From NCBI GenBank assembly GCA_937982665.1, contig CALJLD010000060.1, positions 1 through 64,000 of the forward strand: 64,000 bases of DNA. The letters are read 5' to 3'. Below are positions 34,558-45,377 of this stretch, piece after piece. The number at the start of each line of letters is the position of its first letter. Positions within the stretch are counted from its first letter, which is position 1. The translations under genes and the position numbers were made by a program. The notes below the pieces were generated by a model. That model was not told the origin of the DNA and ran no database searches. It saw nothing but the letters and a program-made list of their open reading frames with translations. The DNA is from an uncultured Planctomycetales bacterium. GTDB taxonomy: Bacteria > Planctomycetota > Planctomycetia > Pirellulales > S012-138.

Positions 34558-36379
34558 TGCCGTCGGCTTCGTTCGATTCCGCCTCGGCGAGTTTTCTGGT
34601 GGCACTGTCAACATACTCTTGGGCCCAAGATTCGTCGGCGTAAAGAGTTTGAAGACCACGGAGGATTTGCTTGCCTTGTTCGCGGTCCTCGGCATTTCCG
34701 TTGCTCAGAAATCGATCAGCGCGACCGAGACTCGATTCGATGAAATCTATTGCATCCTCGCGATATTCCGTCGCCGGCTCGCTGAGCTCTCCCAACTCGT
34801 ATTCGGCGGCCTCTAGATACTCAGGCAGATTCTCTATCTCATCACGGTCAATTCCCGCGGCTAGCACAACGAACGTTTGCAGCATTTCGGTTTGCCGGGT
34901 TGGCGAGAGCTGCGCATCGGTGGCACTCAAGAATAGACGCTCCAGCGGGTGCAATTTTCCGGGAGGCTTTCGACGTAATCGGTTGCGAAGATTGCGAGTG
35001 TTGGTGTTCTGTGCAAATGTGTTTTGGAAAGTACGAACTGCTTCCGCGTCCGAATGATTTGGAAAACGCTCAAGAAACTCAACGACTTTTTCCTCCACAC
35101 GGTTGTATGCGTCTTCCGTGTCTTGCCCGATGGCTTGTTCAATTTCCGCATACAGATCATTAGCGCTAGGTGGTTGCATGAACCACCACACCAGGCCCAA
35201 GATGACAATCAATGCTGTCGCCAGCAAAACGATCTTTGGCCAGTTGCGAGTTGGTTCGTCGTCAGAAAGTAAGTCTTCGCCCAGGTCACTCTCATCCACT
35301 TCCGTGTAATGAGTTGCCGGCGCAACTTCGCCTGACTCCGGATCACGGGCAACCACCGAAGCCTGTGTCGCGGCCAGATCTGAGTTCCCGGTTTGGCGAG
35401 TTGGCCCCATCAAATCGACCGAGTCGTTCTTGTGCTCGCCGGTGGCCACTCGTGTGAGTTCGATTTGTCCAGTCGCGCCAGGGTCAACGTGTGGGTCCGC
35501 GGGCGTTACGCCGGTGCCAAGTTCAAAATCACCGTCGCCTTCAGGCTTGACAATCTGTTTGGAAAGCCCCCGTTCGGTTGATTCCAAACGACGCATCAAA
35601 ACCGCGGCGTTGGAGACGCGCTCTTGCGGATCCTTTGACAACAGTTGCATGACGATGTCGTCAAACTCTCTGGGCACGTCCGCGTTGTGCCGCCGCAGCG
35701 GGTCGGGCTTGGAAAACCGCTGCATCTGCAGGACATCAACAATCGACTTGGAAACAAACGGAGGACGTCCGGCCACTAATGCGTAAAGAACTACGCCCAA
35801 GCTGTAGAGATCGCTGCGATGACTGACGGGGCGTCCGTCGGCTTGTTCGGGAGCCATGAACTCGGCGGTGCCGATAACACCGCCGGCCATGGTCATGCCG
35901 GAGGCGCCAAACAACTTGGCGATCCCGAAATCGGAAATCTTGATTTGGCCTTCAGGCGTGATCATCAAGTTGGCAGGCTTGATATCGCGATGGATCACGC
36001 CGCGGTCGTGCGCGTGCTTGAGCCCTTTGCACATTTGCACGCCGATTTGGGTCGCCTCGGACCAATCGAACTTTCGCCCTTTGCGAACCTCTTGCTCAAG
36101 GCTGCTGCCTTCGACAAGTTCCATTGTGTAGAAGAGTGTGCCATCCTGCTCCCCAAAGCCAAAGAGTCGCACGATGTTCTCATGCCGTAGTTTCCGCAAC
36201 GTTTCAATCTCTTGTTCAAAACGCTCGCGAAAACCTTCGTCCGAGGCCAGAGACTGCGAAAGGACTTTGACCGCGACTCGCTCGCCGGAGTCTTCATTCA
36301 GACCTGCGAAGACGGTCCCCATGCCGCCCCGGCCAAGTTGGTCACTAATGGTGTAAGGGCCAAGTTGCTTGAAATTCAT
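34550..36379 (-). CDS. Membrane-anchored Ser/Thr protein kinase
   Basis: 609 aa. Kinase domain 8-270: glycine loop GRGGMGTVF at 16-24, Lys38, HRDIKPAN at 130-137 with catalytic Asp132, DFG at 150-152, and APEQ. A linker rich in Thr/Asp follows to residue 378, then one membrane helix (WPKIVLLATALIVILGLVWWFM) and a mostly alpha-helical C-terminal part with many charged residues, resembling repeats of short helices. The kinase should be cytoplasmic and the helical part periplasmic. The stop overlaps the start of the DNA glycosylase gene. Confidence 0.92.
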   Translation of the reverse strand: MNFKQLGPYTISDQLGRGGMGTVFAGLNEDSGERVAVKVLSQSLASDEGFRERFEQEIETLRKLRHENIVRLFGFGEQDGTLFYTMELVEGSSLEQEVRKGRKFDWSEATQIGVQMCKGLKHAHDRGVIHRDIKPANLMITPEGQIKISDFGIAKLFGASGMTMAGGVIGTAEFMAPEQADGRPVSHRSDLYSLGVVLYALVAGRPPFVSKSIVDVLQMQRFSKPDPLRRHNADVPREFDDIVMQLLSKDPQERVSNAAVLMRRLESTERGLSKQIVKPEGDGDFELGTGVTPADPHVDPGATGQIELTRVATGEHKNDSVDLMGPTRQTGNSDLAATQASVVARDPESGEVAPATHYTEVDESDLGEDLLSDDEPTRNWPKIVLLATALIVILGLVWWFMQPPSANDLYAEIEQAIGQDTEDAYNRVEEKVVEFLERFPNHSDAEAVRTFQNTFAQNTNTRNLRNRLRRKPPGKLHPLERLFLSATDAQLSPTRQTEMLQTFVVLAAGIDRDEIENLPEYLEAAEYELGELSEPATEYREDAIDFIESSLGRADRFLSNGNAEDREQGKQILRGLQTLYADESWAQEYVDSATRKLAEAESNEADGNE

Positions 36380-36506
36380 AGCGAGTCAGTCGGCCAGCCG
36401 GAAGTCGGCCAAAGAGTACGAATGTGTGTTCACGCCCAGCATCGAGTTTATCAAGCGTCAGGCAAGAAAACACGCAGGGCAATACTCAAGCGTTTTTGCG
36501 GGGCGA

Positions 36507-37514
36507 TCACTGAACGGCCGCGAATCCTCCAATGTCCTCGGCGATTTCCGCGGCAACCTCGGCCACATCGCGATTTGCATTCATCTCCACCACACGGCAT
36601 TCACTCAGGCTTCGCAACCACGTCCGCTGGCGTTTCGCGAATCGTCGCGTGGCCGTTTGGATATCCGCAATCAATGAGTTGGAATCTTGCTGAGAATTCA
36701 GCGTTTCAAGCAATTGCCGATAACCCACGGCCTGAGATGCTGTTCGACCCAGCGGCCCAGCAGCGGCAAGGATTCGCACTTCTTCTCGCCAGCCACTTTC
36801 CAGCATACTTTCGACGCGACTGTTAATCCGAGGATTGAGTTCGTCGGTTGGCCAATTCAGCCAGTAGACGCGGCAGTCCTCGCGCGGGACCGGTTGGGCA
36901 AAATGGGCCGGCGTGTCACTGATGGGCCGGCCAGTGATCTTGTGGACTTCCATGGCGCGAATGACGCGTTTCAAGTCGTTGGGGTTGAGCCGCTTTGCGG
37001 ATGGCGGGTCAATTTCCGCCAGCCGCGCGTGGACGGCTTCCTTCCCTTGCTCCTCCGCGATGGACTGCCAATGCTCACGGAACTCCCAATCCGGCGGAGG
37101 ACCGGAATCAACGCCGCGCAACAGCCCTGTCAGATACAATGGTGTGCCGCCCACAAACAGTGACCGCTTGCCACGAGAGCTGATATCATGCATCGCCTGA
37201 TGTGCAGCGGCGATGTACTGCCCCAGGCTGAATTCTTCCGACGGCGCAACCAGGTCAATCAAGTGATGCGGTACACGGTCCCGCTCCGCGACCGAAGGCT
37301 TGGCGGTGCCAACATCCATGCCGCGGTAGACGGCCATCGAGTCAAGCGAAAGGATCTCGGCATTGATCAGTTCCGCCAACTGCAAGCCCACTGCTGACTT
37401 GCCAGACGCGGTGGGTCCGGTCAAGAAGATTGCGCGCCCGCCAACAGGATTGAAAGCATCCGCCGCGGGAACATTCGCATCCGGAGATTGGTCTGGCTGT
37501 TGGCGCGAAGGCAT
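36507..37514 (-). CDS. miaA: tRNA dimethylallyltransferase
   Basis: 335 aa. The P-loop GPTASGKS is at residues 33-40, followed by DSMAVYRGMDVGTAKP, PHHLIDLVAPSEEFS and the FVGGTPLYLTGLLRG motif. It adds the dimethylallyl group to A37 of tRNAs reading UNN codons. The N-terminal 25 residues are not conserved, so the true start could be slightly further in. It precedes the kinase gene on the same strand but with a 127-bp gap. Confidence 0.94.
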   Translation of the reverse strand: MPSRQQPDQSPDANVPAADAFNPVGGRAIFLTGPTASGKSAVGLQLAELINAEILSLDSMAVYRGMDVGTAKPSVAERDRVPHHLIDLVAPSEEFSLGQYIAAAHQAMHDISSRGKRSLFVGGTPLYLTGLLRGVDSGPPPDWEFREHWQSIAEEQGKEAVHARLAEIDPPSAKRLNPNDLKRVIRAMEVHKITGRPISDTPAHFAQPVPREDCRVYWLNWPTDELNPRINSRVESMLESGWREEVRILAAAGPLGRTASQAVGYRQLLETLNSQQDSNSLIADIQTATRRFAKRQRTWLRSLSECRVVEMNANRDVAEVAAEIAEDIGGFAAVQ

Positions 37515-37631
37515 ACAGAGCGGCCGAGCATCTTAGCTGGCGGAAAAGCAGAGTCGTTGAGGCGCAGCTTGCGCCAAACCGCTATCCTAGCCAGCCAAGC
37601 AGCTTTTCGCGACTGATTGAGACACTGTGGG

Positions 37632-38135
37632 CTAGGGTGTTGCCTGCTCGCCAACTTTTGCCGCAGCGACGAAATCATCCGTCAACCTCAAGAGAACCTC
37701 GCGCGTAACCTCGGCATCCAACGGAGTGCGGCTTGTGCCGCCGGGAGTGTTCTTCCACCGGCGAAGTTCAATATTCCCGCCATTGCGGACCAGCATTTCA
37801 TAATACACGGTCCCGTCATCGTCCTTGCGCGGCGGAATCGAGCGCAATTGCACGACGGCGCCTTCGGAATCAATCTCGATAGGCCCAATTGCTTCGAGCA
37901 GATATGTCACGCGATCCGAAAGATCCTGCGAGACTTTCTTTAACGTCTCCGTCGCCGCACCACGAATCCGCTCGGTCTGCAGGGCCATCCGCTTAAACGC
38001 GCAGGCGATGCTGTCCAACGCGGTCAGATCAACCTCAAGGTTATCAACGTCATGCGCTAAGGTGAGATTCGCAGGCGCCGGGAGCGGTGTCGGCTGCGTG
38101 GAAAGAGCGCTGGCGAGTTGTTGACGAAGACTCAT
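37632..38135 (-). CDS. Hypothetical protein, likely alpha-helical
   Basis: 167 aa, starting MSLRQQLASALSTQP. The first 85 residues include a helix with a regular heptad look (IACAFKRMALQTERIRGAATETLKKVSQDLSDRV), and the second half is beta-rich. No signal peptide or membrane helix. I do not recognise the family. It lies between spoVR and miaA on the same strand, 29 bp after spoVR, so it may belong to the SpoVR-PrkA transcript. Confidence 0.65.
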   Translation of the reverse strand: MSLRQQLASALSTQPTPLPAPANLTLAHDVDNLEVDLTALDSIACAFKRMALQTERIRGAATETLKKVSQDLSDRVTYLLEAIGPIEIDSEGAVVQLRSIPPRKDDDGTVYYEMLVRNGGNIELRRWKNTPGGTSRTPLDAEVTREVLLRLTDDFVAAAKVGEQATP

Positions 38136-38164
38136 GGGATGGCCTCTTCTTCTGGCCGCAGTTT

Positions 38165-39700
38165 CTAGTTGGCGGCGGCCGTGGATTTCTCCTTGGTCAC
38201 TTGGTGTTCCGTTCCGTCATACGACACGATGCAGAATTCCTCTTCCAATTGTGATTCAATGTGGACGGGGCGTCTCCAAAGTGCATACAGATTTGAGAGC
38301 GTGTCTTTGGCATAAGCCAGGTCAAGCTCCACACCTTCAAAACGATGTTCCAAATAGAGTTCGCCACGGTTCTTGTGGTTCGCGTCTCGCACATAAATAT
38401 GCGGACGGCCGCGGTTGGTAAGTCCAAACAACAGTCGCTGCTTGATCTGCTGGAACTCACGGCTCTCTAATTCGTAGTAATCGGACCGTTTGTTGTAGGC
38501 AAACGAGAAAAGGTTTTGCCGGCGGCAGAATTCTGGCGTCAGGAAGGTGTCAATAAACGTGATATCGTTGTGGACCTGGCGGACTTCAAAGATCTTCTCC
38601 CGGCCCAAACCGGCTTCCGTATTCCACTGCTCCTGCTTCCGCCAGTCGTCACATTCCTCGAACTCTTTGCCGAATTTGCCCCGGTTCCAGCGATCTTCGA
38701 TATCGCGGAACAACTCCAAGCCCAGCTTGTAGGGGTTCAAGCGGCCGGGTTGTGTGGCCAAAGTTCCGGCTGTGTGGTCGGCATAGTTGATGACATCCGC
38801 CGGCTCCAAGCCGTGGCGAGTCATGATGGTTGAGTGCCAATAGGTCGCCCAACCCTCGTTCATGATCTTGGTCTGACCCTGCGGCGCGAAGTAATAGGCT
38901 TCGTCGCGAATGATCGAAAGCACATCCGCCTGCCAGGGTTTGAGCGGCGCATGCTCGATGAGGAATTGGACGACATCGCGGCGCGGTTTTGCGGGAAAAC
39001 GCTCTTCTTGAGCCTGCAGCTCTTCTCGCCGTGCGTCTTGTTCTGCCTTGAGGACGTCCGGCGGATTGATGAACCGGTCCATGTACTGCTTGGCCTTAAA
39101 CTTGCCATCGGCATCGTCCCCGTCGCCTTCTGCGGCTGACGAGAAATCATAGCGGTTGGCCGGCCCTTCATCGCGTTTGATGAAGGGAGAGTAGATGTCG
39201 ATCAAGTCTTCCAAGCTAAGGCAAGCGTCAATGAATGTCTCAACCTCTTCAACGCCAAAACGGTCCATGTAACGGCGGATGCGATTGCCGTGATTGGCCA
39301 TCTCATCCATCATCTTGCGATTGGTCTGACTGAACCACTGGTTGTTCTTAAAGAAATCGCAGTGACCGTAAACGTGAGCCATGACCAACTTCTGATCGGT
39401 CAGCTCGTTGGATTTCATCAAGTAGGCGTAACACGGATTGTTGTTGATCACCAACTCGTAGATCTTCTGCAGCCCATAAGAGTAGCCTTTGGAAAGCTGC
39501 TCGTACTCCATGCCAAAACGCCAGTGGGGATAGCGCGTGGGGAAGCCACCGTATGCAGCAATGGCGTTGAGCTGGTCATGATCGACGAGTTCGAAGATCG
39601 TCGGAAAGAAATCCAGGCCATACTTCTTGGCGTACGCTTCAATTTCCCGCTGGATGTTGCGGAGTTCCTCAGTCAACGGAGTGAAGGAGTGAAGCGCCAT
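38165..39700 (-). CDS. SpoVR family protein
   Basis: 511 aa, the normal length for SpoVR. Features: [19 protein letters not shown], the strongly conserved [32 protein letters not shown] with histidines spaced as in the family, and [14 protein letters not shown]. In Bacillus it affects spore cortex formation; in E. coli (YcgB) it is stationary-phase induced. It is the downstream member of a PrkA-DUF444-SpoVR set, a conserved module of unknown mechanism. Confidence 0.93.
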   Translation of the reverse strand: MALHSFTPLTEELRNIQREIEAYAKKYGLDFFPTIFELVDHDQLNAIAAYGGFPTRYPHWRFGMEYEQLSKGYSYGLQKIYELVINNNPCYAYLMKSNELTDQKLVMAHVYGHCDFFKNNQWFSQTNRKMMDEMANHGNRIRRYMDRFGVEEVETFIDACLSLEDLIDIYSPFIKRDEGPANRYDFSSAAEGDGDDADGKFKAKQYMDRFINPPDVLKAEQDARREELQAQEERFPAKPRRDVVQFLIEHAPLKPWQADVLSIIRDEAYYFAPQGQTKIMNEGWATYWHSTIMTRHGLEPADVINYADHTAGTLATQPGRLNPYKLGLELFRDIEDRWNRGKFGKEFEECDDWRKQEQWNTEAGLGREKIFEVRQVHNDITFIDTFLTPEFCRRQNLFSFAYNKRSDYYELESREFQQIKQRLLFGLTNRGRPHIYVRDANHKNRGELYLEHRFEGVELDLAYAKDTLSNLYALWRRPVHIESQLEEEFCIVSYDGTEHQVTKEKSTAAAN

Positions 39701-39767
39701 GGGGCATTCTGTTGATGTTTCGAATTCGCAGGCTGGTTGGACGCAATATGCAAACCGTGCTTTGAAA

Positions 39768-39971
39768 TCAGCCTAATTGGCGAATATCAAAGTCGGTGTC
39801 TTGCATGTCGTAGATCTGGTCCCACAAGCGCGGCAGGTCCATGCCAAGTTTGCGGCGGGCAATTCGCAGGGCCTCGGCTTCGCTTGCGGCTTCAACGACA
39901 AGGCAATGATGTCCGACTTGGACTTCGTACTTGCGCTGTTGCGGTTCGGGTTGACGGTTGTTCGCGTTCAT
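39768..39971 (-). CDS. Small protein between DUF444 and SpoVR genes
   Basis: 67 aa from the ATG at 39971: [20 protein letters not shown], then [45 protein letters not shown]. It reads as a compact alpha/beta domain. It has no strong ribosome binding site and may depend on coupling with its neighbours. Gaps to the DUF444 gene upstream and spoVR downstream are both about 67 bp. I do not recognise the family; its position inside a conserved module suggests a linked role. Confidence 0.65.
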   Translation of the reverse strand: MNANNRQPEPQQRKYEVQVGHHCLVVEAASEAEALRIARRKLGMDLPRLWDQIYDMQDTDFDIRQLG

Positions 39972-40038
39972 CGGTGTGACAAACAGTTGCTCTCGGGATG
40001 AAATCGATCTTTGTTGACTGCTCGTAGTTCGTTGCGGC

Positions 40039-41142
40039 TTACTTGCCCTTGCCAAGGAAAGTCTTGATGGAGTCAAAAATCGCTTCCTTGTCTTCGATCT
40101 CTGACAGCACGACATTCTCGGTATCGCCAAGGCCTTCGCTCAGGGCGCGAATGTACTCGCCGGAACCGTAAGGGCTTTCGACCTGTCCGTAGCAAAACAG
40201 ATTGACGTGCGGGACGATGCCGTCACGCAAGATCTGCAAGGCTTGTTCGTTGTCTTCGCCCCAGTTGTCTCCGTCAGAGAACTGGAAACAGTAGATGTTC
40301 CAATCCGCGGCTGGAAACTCGCGCTCGATCAGTTGCGCGGCCACCTTATATGCGGCGCTGATCCGTGTGCCGCCGCTTTCGCGCGTGTGATAGAACGTGT
40401 GCTCGTCAACTTCCTTGGCGGCTGCGTCATGGATGATGTAACGCTGTTCAACGCCGTCGTAGTTGGACTTCAGCCACGTATCGATCCAAAAACTCTCAGT
40501 GCGGACAATCTCCTTTTGCTCGTCAGTCATCGAACCGGAGACATCCATCATGTAGATGATTGCCGCGTTGGCGACCGGCTCCATCTTCACGTCCCACGAC
40601 CGATAGCGTTTGTCTTCGCGAATGGGAACGACAATCGGCCGTCGCGCGTCATATTTGCTCGAGGCAATTTGCCGACGCAACGCCTGCACGTAAGTACGCT
40701 TGAAATGCCGTAGCGATTCCGGCCCGGTACGGCGGATGCTGTTGTAGCGGGCTTTCTCTTCACTGACGGTTTCTTTGCCTTTGGGTTCAATCCGTGGCAA
40801 TTCCAACTCATCGCCCAGGATTTCCGCCAGCTCTTCCAAACTGACTTCAACCTCCAAGATGTGACCGCCGGGGGTATCTCCGGCTTGCCCTTGTCCCTGT
40901 TGCCCTTGCCCAGGACCGAGCGGATCACCCGGCTCGCCTTCTCCTTGTCCAGCCCCACCGGCACCGTTATCGCCAAAGCGAAAATGCGGCGTATCAAGCT
41001 GAGGCAGCGGAATGCTGACGAGATCCTTCCCCTTACGGCCAATCATTTCGCCGTGGGTGACGTACTTCTTCAGATTCTCGCGGATCTTGCCGCGAACAAT
41101 CTGGCGGAAGCGATTCTGATCTCGTTCGATCTTGAGGGACAT
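40039..41142 (-). CDS. DUF444 (YeaH/YhbH) family protein
   Basis: 367 aa. The von Willebrand A-like core shows a metal-site motif in [19 protein letters not shown], with Ser/Thr partners further on in [18 protein letters not shown] Gly/Gln-rich stretch lies near residues 62-92. In E. coli YeaH is encoded with the YeaG (PrkA) kinase and both are RpoS dependent. Here the gene is 211 bp downstream of prkA and 67 bp upstream of the small gene before spoVR. Confidence 0.93.
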   Translation of the reverse strand: MSLKIERDQNRFRQIVRGKIRENLKKYVTHGEMIGRKGKDLVSIPLPQLDTPHFRFGDNGAGGAGQGEGEPGDPLGPGQGQQGQGQAGDTPGGHILEVEVSLEELAEILGDELELPRIEPKGKETVSEEKARYNSIRRTGPESLRHFKRTYVQALRRQIASSKYDARRPIVVPIREDKRYRSWDVKMEPVANAAIIYMMDVSGSMTDEQKEIVRTESFWIDTWLKSNYDGVEQRYIIHDAAAKEVDEHTFYHTRESGGTRISAAYKVAAQLIEREFPAADWNIYCFQFSDGDNWGEDNEQALQILRDGIVPHVNLFCYGQVESPYGSGEYIRALSEGLGDTENVVLSEIEDKEAIFDSIKTFLGKGK

Positions 41143-41353
41143 TGGTCAGTGAGTCAGGAGTTTGTGGTTCAGGAGGATGAACTTCGCTTTCGTTGTTTGG
41201 CCAGTTGTTCTTGTAAGTGGATGTATTGCGAGCGGGCCGCAACGCTTTGGCCATAAGCGCCTCGGCAACCGTTCTTTGCGTGGGCGAGCCCCCCGCAGCT
41301 TCCGCCCTATGTTGCGTTGGTAACAACTGTGAGGGCGCTCGCTCCGGTCTCGC

Positions 41354-43396
41354 CTAACTCTTGGTATCCCCGCGGGCGAAGATGCTGGCCACATAGTTGA
41401 GCACGTCCGTCGCGCTTTCGTCGTCGTACCCAAAGTCACGGATCAACCGGCTCTTAACGACGTCAATCTTTGCTTGCGTGTCGGCATCGACCACGTTGGA
41501 AACCAGGCTCGAGAGCTTGATGGAATCCTTCTGGTCTTCAAACAGCTTGAGCTCCAAGGCCTTGTGCAGGCGCTCATTGGTCTTGTAGTCAAACTTCTTG
41601 CCGTCGATCGACAAGGCGCCGATGTAGTTCATGATTTCGCGACGGAAATCATCCTTGCGGCTTTCCGGGATGTCGATCTTCTCTTCGATCGACCGCATCA
41701 GGCGTTCATCCGGCTCTTCGTACTGCCCGGTGAACTTGTTCTTGACCTTCTCGTGCTGAGTGTAGGCCTTGATGTTGTCGATGTAGTTGGCACACAGCCG
41801 CTTCAAGGCGTCCTCATCGGCGGCGATCGCCCGTTGGACCTCGTTCTTGACGATGTTCTCGTACTCCTCTTTGACAACACCCAGCAGATCGCGGTAGTGC
41901 TGCTTGAGTTCGTCATTGTTAATCAGCGAATGATGCTTCAAACCGGCTTCCAGTTCATTGAGCACCATGAAGGGGTTGATGCTCTTGGAGTCCGCGTGGG
42001 CAACCAGCGCGTTGGAGATCTTGTCTTGCACATAGCGCGGGGAAATGCCTTGCAACCCTTCGTAAATGGCTTCTTCCCGCAGTTCCTTAATGTTCTCTTC
42101 CGTGAAACCTGGCAGTGTCTTGCCGTTATAGAGCTTGAGCTTCTGCATCAGCGTCAAGCCGGCGTTCTTTGGCTCTTCCAACCGAGTGAGCACAGCCCAC
42201 ATGGCCGCCATCTCAATGGTGTGCGGAGCGATGTGCTTGCCTTTGACCTTTTCGTTGTTGTAGTCCTTCTCGTAGATGTGGATTTCATCGTTGAGTCGGG
42301 TGACGTAGGGAATGTCGATCTTCACCGTTCGGTCGCGAAGAGCTTCCATGAACTCGTTGCTCTGCAAGCGGCGATACTCGGGCTCATTGGTATGGCCGAT
42401 GATCACTTCATCGATATCTGTCTGGGCGAACTTCTTCGGCTTGACCTTATGTTCCTGGCTTGCGCCAAGCAGGTCATAGAGGAAGGCCACGTCCAGCTTG
42501 AGGACTTCGACAAACTCGACCACGCCTCGGTTGGCGACGTTGAACTCGCCATCAAAGTTGAAGGCGCGCGGGTCGCTGTCGCTGCCGTACTCGGCGATCT
42601 TGCGATAGTTGATGTCGCCGGTGAGTTCCGTGGAGTCCTGGTTCTTTTCATCCTTCGGTTGGAAGGTTCCAATGCCCACGCGATCTTTCTCGCTGAGGAT
42701 GACGCGGCGAACGCGCACGTCTTCCAACACGCGCGGCCAATCACCGCCGTATCGCTTCAGCCGCTCCGCATAGATGAAGCGGCAGAACGGGCAGAGTTCG
42801 CCTTCGATGCGGACGTGATAGTCGTTCTCGGCTTGGTTCTCGTTGAGGTTGGCTGCCACATCGCCGCGGAAGCGCTCAGGCATGATGTGCAACGGCTCCT
42901 CATTCATCGGGCACCAATGCACAGCGGACTCGTCCTCCAGGTCTTTCCAACCGATGGAGTACAAAGCGCCTTCGTCAGATTGCGAGTATCGCTCCAGCCC
43001 CTTCTTGATGATGCGAACAATTGTGCTCTTGGAACTGCCGACAGGTCCGTGCAAGAGGAGCACGCGACGTTCTATGCCATAGCCCTTGGCGGCACTCTTG
43101 AGCGCGTTGACCAGGTCCGCCAATGCGGTGTCGATGCCGAAGACGGCATCCCGCCCATGATTGTCCGGGTCCGAGAAGAAGCGATATTGGATCCGCTTCT
43201 CGCGGCCGTGTTCATAATCGACGGTGCCGTACGACATGATCATGTCGTACATGCGCTCATAAGCGTTTCGCGTCACTTGCGGGTTCTGCTTCACAATATC
43301 CAGGTATTCCGCGAAGCTTCCTTCCCAGATCTTCTTGCGGAACTGGTCCAAGTCCTGGCGCGAAGCCACAAGGTTGATGATGTCGATTCCAGTCAT
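41354..43396 (-). CDS. prkA: PrkA family serine protein kinase
   Basis: 680 aa from the ATG at 43396, which has AAGGGAG upstream. The N-terminal AAA-like domain has [20 protein letters not shown] near residue 95, and the C-terminal part is the PrkA kinase-like domain, with [20 protein letters not shown] and [17 protein letters not shown]. PrkA proteins (YeaG in E. coli) act in the response to nutrient stress. It heads the module prkA-DUF444-small gene-spoVR. A 740-aa frame on the opposite strand is only a shadow of this gene. Confidence 0.95.
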   Translation of the reverse strand: MTGIDIINLVASRQDLDQFRKKIWEGSFAEYLDIVKQNPQVTRNAYERMYDMIMSYGTVDYEHGREKRIQYRFFSDPDNHGRDAVFGIDTALADLVNALKSAAKGYGIERRVLLLHGPVGSSKSTIVRIIKKGLERYSQSDEGALYSIGWKDLEDESAVHWCPMNEEPLHIMPERFRGDVAANLNENQAENDYHVRIEGELCPFCRFIYAERLKRYGGDWPRVLEDVRVRRVILSEKDRVGIGTFQPKDEKNQDSTELTGDINYRKIAEYGSDSDPRAFNFDGEFNVANRGVVEFVEVLKLDVAFLYDLLGASQEHKVKPKKFAQTDIDEVIIGHTNEPEYRRLQSNEFMEALRDRTVKIDIPYVTRLNDEIHIYEKDYNNEKVKGKHIAPHTIEMAAMWAVLTRLEEPKNAGLTLMQKLKLYNGKTLPGFTEENIKELREEAIYEGLQGISPRYVQDKISNALVAHADSKSINPFMVLNELEAGLKHHSLINNDELKQHYRDLLGVVKEEYENIVKNEVQRAIAADEDALKRLCANYIDNIKAYTQHEKVKNKFTGQYEEPDERLMRSIEEKIDIPESRKDDFRREIMNYIGALSIDGKKFDYKTNERLHKALELKLFEDQKDSIKLSSLVSNVVDADTQAKIDVVKSRLIRDFGYDDESATDVLNYVASIFARGDTKS

Positions 43397-44086
43397 CTTG
43401 CTCCCTTTGTTCCTTGCCGCTGGCAACCTCTTGATTGCCAGTTGGCGATGGTTTGCCGCCTTCTTTTGTTTTTTGTGATCTGTTGGCGAGTTCGTGCGAC
43501 TTTCTGGAAACGTGTGACGACCTCACTCCGAAATTTACGTCGCGCAGCCGCTTGCCTTCGGCGAAATCTCGGAACAGGGGGTGAATTGCTTGTTTCGCGG
43601 CGCGCAGCGGCGAATGACGGACCTCTCAAGGGCGTCATCCCCATCAAGAAGTGGCGCATTTTGCTACACCAGAGCGTGCAATCCGCACGGAATTGACTTC
43701 CGCGCAGCCGCGCGCGTCAGATGGGACGCAGAGAGAATCCGAATTTGCGCAGCAGCGAATGCCGCGAAACTCGCTTGGGGGATTGCAAAAGATCGTTGCT
43801 GAGCGGGTGTGACAATCAGGCAGGTCTGGGGATTTCCGCTCAATCAGTTACGGAACGTCCTTGCGCCGCGCTGAGCGTTGCTTGTCACCGTCGATTCTGC
43901 TCAACCACTTGTAGTATTGCTCGCACCCTGGGGGCAGGCAATACCAACCGGTGTTGCCAAAAAGCATCAACTGGGAACGCCGGTGCAGCGGAGATCACTG
44001 CATAAGACATTGATAAATAATGACTTACGAGATCAACTCCGCGAGAGTTTTTCGCCGCCGGAATCTTCTCAAAAGTGTGTACTTTG
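43397..44086. other. Long gene-free stretch upstream of prkA
   Basis: 690 bp between prkA and the receiver gene, both on the minus strand. No frame has protein-like features. The 100 bp nearest prkA contain an A/T-rich stretch (43465-43480). Another AT-rich spot lies at about 43999-44030. A long 5' leader for prkA or an unannotated small RNA is possible, but I see no clear structure. Confidence 0.4.
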
Positions 44087-44470
44087 TCAGGCAAACGCCT
44101 TTTCCACAGATTCCAACAACCTGTCCATGGCGAACGGTTTACGGATGTAATCCGTCACTCCCAGCATCTCCGCATAGGCCTTGTGGCGACTCCCTTCGTT
44201 GGCCGTGATCATGATGACGGGGATTTGCCGCCCTTCGTTGCGACGCAGCTTCTCAAGCACCAGAAAGCCGCTGCGCTTGGGCATCATCATGTCCAAGATC
44301 ACCAGGCCAGGGAGTTCGTGCTCGGCCAGGGCCAAACCCTGGTTTCCGTCTCGGGCAATCTTCACTTGATAGCCGCGAGACTCCAAAGCCAGACGCACCG
44401 ATTCAACAATTTCGCGGTCGTCATCGACGACCAGCACGGTGCGGTCACCGTCATCATTTTCATTAGCCAT
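44087..44470 (-). CDS. Single-domain response regulator (CheY-like receiver)
   Basis: 127 aa, all receiver domain. The acidic pocket is VLVVDDDREI, the phosphorylated Asp60 is in LVILDMMMPKRSG, the switch Thr is in VIMITANEG and the conserved Lys in YIRKPFA. There is no output domain and no histidine kinase in the window. The usual role of such proteins is phospho-transfer or protein-protein signalling. It is about 700 bp upstream of prkA on the same strand. Confidence 0.9.
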   Translation of the reverse strand: MANENDDGDRTVLVVDDDREIVESVRLALESRGYQVKIARDGNQGLALAEHELPGLVILDMMMPKRSGFLVLEKLRRNEGRQIPVIMITANEGSRHKAYAEMLGVTDYIRKPFAMDRLLESVEKAFA

Positions 44471-44510
44471 CTGCGCATCCAGAAAACGCCGTCCCTAACG
44501 TCATGCACCA

Positions 44511-44540
44511 ATCAGGTGAAATCAGTATCGTCCACCTGAT
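44511..44540. repeat. Inverted repeat upstream of the receiver gene
   Basis: ATCAGGTG (44511-44518) and CACCTGAT (44533-44540) form a perfect 8-bp dyad with a 14-nt gap. It lies 41 bp before the start codon of the receiver gene on the minus strand. It could be an operator; no T-run follows, so a terminator is unlikely. Confidence 0.4.
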
Positions 44541-44740
44541 CAAGATTGCAAGCGCTGGACGGTGCTCTGCACTAACCATGGCTGCGCGCAAACATCAGGC
44601 CTCACCTCTGCTGTAAAGCATTGGCGCGTGGCTGGCCGCGTGCATAGAGCAATCTCCTCCGGACCCTACGCCCGCCCCGCCGGCCAGCCTCGCGCCAATT
44701 GGCGAATCCTCAACGCGAAACAGGTTTCTTTGAGCTCATT

Positions 44741-44764
44741 GTGAGAGCTATCGTGAGAGCTATC
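44741..44764. repeat. 12-bp tandem duplication at the end of a small gene
   Basis: GTGAGAGCTATC occurs twice back to back (44741-44752 and 44753-44764). The second copy contains the stop codon of the minus-strand gene at 44760-45083, and the first copy provides a second stop in the same register. It looks like a recent slippage duplication without effect on the protein. Confidence 0.8.
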
Positions 44765-45083
44765 GTGCGGTGTCTTTCTCGCTGATCTCCTCTTGTTGTC
44801 GGATCAAATTGCGCCGTACGAGCCCCAGTTCGTGTCTTGCTGCCCCAAATTCTTGATGTGTTTGCATTCGCTCGGCCTTGCGCAATCCGCGAACAACCGA
44901 CGAACGCTGGGTTTCTGTCAGCGGCAATTGCCCCACAAGGTCCAAGGCCGTGAGGAAATGCCGCGAAATGTCCAGCGGTTGTTGGGCCAAGGCGATGAGC
45001 TGTGAGACAATCCCAATCGATGTTTCGAACAAGTTATTCCTCGCATTGATCGCCGATTGGACGACGCCGCCGACAGTCCCCAT
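44760..45083 (-). CDS. Hypothetical helical protein
   Basis: 107 aa, no signal peptide or membrane segment. Mostly helical, with SAINARNNLFETSIGIVSQLIALAQQ and a highly charged C-terminus (LVRRNLIRQQEEISEKDTAR). The ATG has AGAGGGG eight bases upstream. I do not recognise the family. It is divergent from the ECF sigma factor gene, with about 290 bp in between. Confidence 0.6.
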   Translation of the reverse strand: MGTVGGVVQSAINARNNLFETSIGIVSQLIALAQQPLDISRHFLTALDLVGQLPLTETQRSSVVRGLRKAERMQTHQEFGAARHELGLVRRNLIRQQEEISEKDTAR

Positions 45084-45377
45084 TGGAAATACCCCTCTTG
45101 CAGCATTGATTGGTCAATCAACTGCTATCCCCACTCGTAAATGATCCACTAGCCTTGAACTCGCAATCGAGCCTTGGGACCCCTCACGGAATTTGAAAAA
45201 AATCTTCGAATGTTCGCCTGTCCCCAAAAACCGCCGTTTTTCGGTAGTGTTATGCAAACGCATGATGCTCAAACCGGTTGCCGTTGTGCCGCCTCGCTAA
45301 TCAGCTTGCGGCTGGCTGCTGGCAAAACTAGCATCAATGTTCTCTTCTCTATTGCTCTGGATTCTTAAGGGGGAGCC

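Noticed and set aside
41474..43696. 740-aa open frame on the plus strand opposite prkA
   Set aside because: It is the antisense shadow of the well-supported prkA gene; the high third-position GC keeps the frame open, and the translation has no family features.
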